DNA of 6,806 nt from Marinosulfonomonas sp. GTDB taxonomy: Bacteria > Pseudomonadota > Alphaproteobacteria > Rhodobacterales > Rhodobacteraceae. This document shows, piece after piece, positions 5,564 through 6,806 of this stretch. The translations under genes and the position numbers were made by a program. Location of the stretch: NCBI GenBank assembly GCA_015494385.1, contig WGBJ01000527.1, positions 1 to 6,806 on the forward strand. Direction: 5' to 3'. How positions within the stretch are numbered: position 1 is the first letter of the stretch; each line of letters starts with the position of its first letter. The notes under the pieces were generated by a model. The model was not told the origin of the DNA, did not search any database, and was given only the letters and a program-made list of their open reading frames with translations.

Positions 5564-6806
5564 ATGTCTGAACTGCAACTTTATAAACAACCTCTGGACT
5601 GGTACGAGGACGTCCCCCGCCGTATCAACCGGATCGGCCTGTTCGGGCTGATGCTGATGCTGGCCGCGTTTGGCGGCTTCGGGTATTGGGCTTTTCGTGC
5701 GCCTCTGGCCGCCGCCGTCATCGCGCAGGGCAGTTTCGTTGCAACCGGCAGCAACAAGGTGCTGCAACATCTGGAAGGAGGGATCATCAAGGATATCCTT
5801 GTCGCCGAGGGGGATCACGTCGAAGAGGGCCAGACACTGGTGCTGCTGGATGACACGGCCGCCAAAACCCGCAAGACCGAACTGGTGCTGCGTCTGGCGC
5901 GGCTGCAAGCCATCAACGCCCGCCTGCTGGCCGAATATCAGGGGCTGGACCACCTGCCCTTTCCCGCCGACCTGCTGGCGCAGGCCAGCGATCCCAAAGT
6001 GGCCGAGATTATCGAGGGCCAGCGGATCAACTTCACCATGTCCAGCACCAAAAAGGCCAACGACATTCGCCTGATCGAGGCCAACATCAAGGCGCTGGAA
6101 CAACGCATCAACGGCTATTCGATCCAGCGGGATACCCTGCAAACCCAGATTGACATCCTGAACGAGGATTACGCTGCCAAAGCCGAACTGTTCGACAAGG
6201 GGCTGATCCGCAAACCGGAAATCAACGCCCTGCTGCGCGCCAAGGCCGAGGGCGCGGGGCAAATCGCCCGCCTGACCGCCGAGATCGAGGAAAGCACCAC
6301 CCTGATCGGCAAATACGAGCGCCAGATCGACCAGACAAAGCAGGCCTATTATCAGGCCGCGCTGGATGAAATCCAGTCGGTTCAGGCGGAAATGGACAGC
6401 GTCACCGAAAAGGTTCTGAACGCCACCGATATTCTGCGGCGCACACGAATTGTCGCCCCCGTTTCGGGCACCATTCTACGCCGCTATTACAATACATCCG
6501 GCGGCGTGATCGCGGGTGGCAAACCCATTCTGGAAATCCTGCCCGAAGGCGCCGACCTGATCATCGAGGCATTGGTCAAGCGCACCGAAATCGACAGTGT
6601 TACCATCGGCCACGAGGCCACCGTGCGTCTGGTCGCCCTGAACCGGCGCACCACGCCGGTGCTGTATGGCAAGGTATTTTATGTCTCGGCTGATGCGATC
6701 CCAGACAAAAGCGCGACCGGCCGTCGCCGCGAGGTCTATCTGGCACGGGTCAGCCTGTCGCCCGAGCAACTGGCCCGCGTGCCGGGGTTCACCCCCACAC
6801 CGGGGA
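5564..6806 (+). CDS. HlyD-family type I secretion periplasmic adaptor (3' partial)
   Basis: This is a membrane-fusion protein linking the ABC exporter to an outer-membrane TolC-type channel. 414 complete codons are visible from ATG 5564 and no stop is reached. Family members of this type are about 430-440 residues, so only some 15-30 residues should be missing. Layout: a short cytoplasmic N-terminus (1-23), one membrane helix (24-44), the first half of the lipoyl-like domain (about 63-97, with VLQHLEGGIIKDILVAEGD), a long Gln/Glu/Ala-rich alpha-helical hairpin (about 100-290), the second lipoyl half with APVSG at 298-302 and GGV at 313-315, then the beta-barrel region (about 325 onward, with VSADAIPDKSA). 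The last visible residues (FTPTPG) sit where the family's conserved PGMPxEV-type motif begins. The pairing with the upstream ABC gene is the standard type I arrangement. No unusual residues stand out in the visible part. Confidence 0.95.
   Translation, partial: MSELQLYKQPLDWYEDVPRRINRIGLFGLMLMLAAFGGFGYWAFRAPLAAAVIAQGSFVATGSNKVLQHLEGGIIKDILVAEGDHVEEGQTLVLLDDTAAKTRKTELVLRLARLQAINARLLAEYQGLDHLPFPADLLAQASDPKVAEIIEGQRINFTMSSTKKANDIRLIEANIKALEQRINGYSIQRDTLQTQIDILNEDYAAKAELFDKGLIRKPEINALLRAKAEGAGQIARLTAEIEESTTLIGKYERQIDQTKQAYYQAALDEIQSVQAEMDSVTEKVLNATDILRRTRIVAPVSGTILRRYYNTSGGVIAGGKPILEILPEGADLIIEALVKRTEIDSVTIGHEATVRLVALNRRTTPVLYGKVFYVSADAIPDKSATGRRREVYLARVSLSPEQLARVPGFTPTPG

Noticed and set aside
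5670..6074. A + strand frame inside the adaptor gene
   Set aside because: It overlaps the motif-bearing HlyD-family frame in another phase, and its Arg/Pro/Trp-rich product is typical of a shadow.
4496..6262. Two 285-residue antisense frames (4496-5353 and 5405-6262) opposite the transporter and adaptor
   Set aside because: The + strand genes here have clear family motifs throughout. The antisense frames are GC-driven shadows with no ribosome binding site and no recognisable domain.

Overview
The window looks like part of an alphaproteobacterial chromosome, probably a marine Rhodobacterales-type organism. That placement is an inference from moderately high GC with G/C-rich third codon positions and from the style of the PrtD/HlyD-type transporter; no marker gene fixes the taxon. 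All four genes lie on the + strand and read as one secretion operon: a large low-complexity protein (1-1455, 5' end outside the window), a repeat-bearing acidic protein (1590-3521), a type I secretion ABC transporter (3554-5536) and its HlyD-type periplasmic adaptor (5564 to beyond the right edge).

Region 1-1455 encodes a strange polypeptide. It has a Gly-Gln dipeptide tract, then a stretch with Asn at every second residue, then a Ser/Asp/Asn-rich segment, then a long Gly-rich silk-like region with Gly-Val zippers, and a short conserved-looking C-terminus. The 484 visible residues contain no Lys, no Arg and no Cys. A perfect 10-bp-stem hairpin (1476-1507) lies in the 134-base gap before the next gene.

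Region 1590-3521 encodes a 643-residue protein without signal peptide or cysteine. Its C-terminal half carries five ungapped copies of a 19-residue motif (G-[DE]-x8-Q-x-[NG]-[VF]-...-D). The core Q-x-N-x3-D-x-D also occurs in the upstream low-complexity protein, which ties the two together as probable co-secreted or co-assembling proteins.

Region 3554-6806 is the export machinery. The inner-membrane ABC exporter has intact Walker A, Q-loop, signature and Walker B motifs, but has Gln in place of the H-loop His and carries a Gly-rich N-terminal extension of roughly 90 residues. The membrane-fusion adaptor that follows is cut by the window edge just short of its end. No outer-membrane TolC-type gene is visible. 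The simplest reading is a dedicated type I system exporting two non-RTX, cysteine-free, acidic, fibre- or matrix-like proteins. The substrate assignment rests on gene order and composition, not on a recognised secretion signal.
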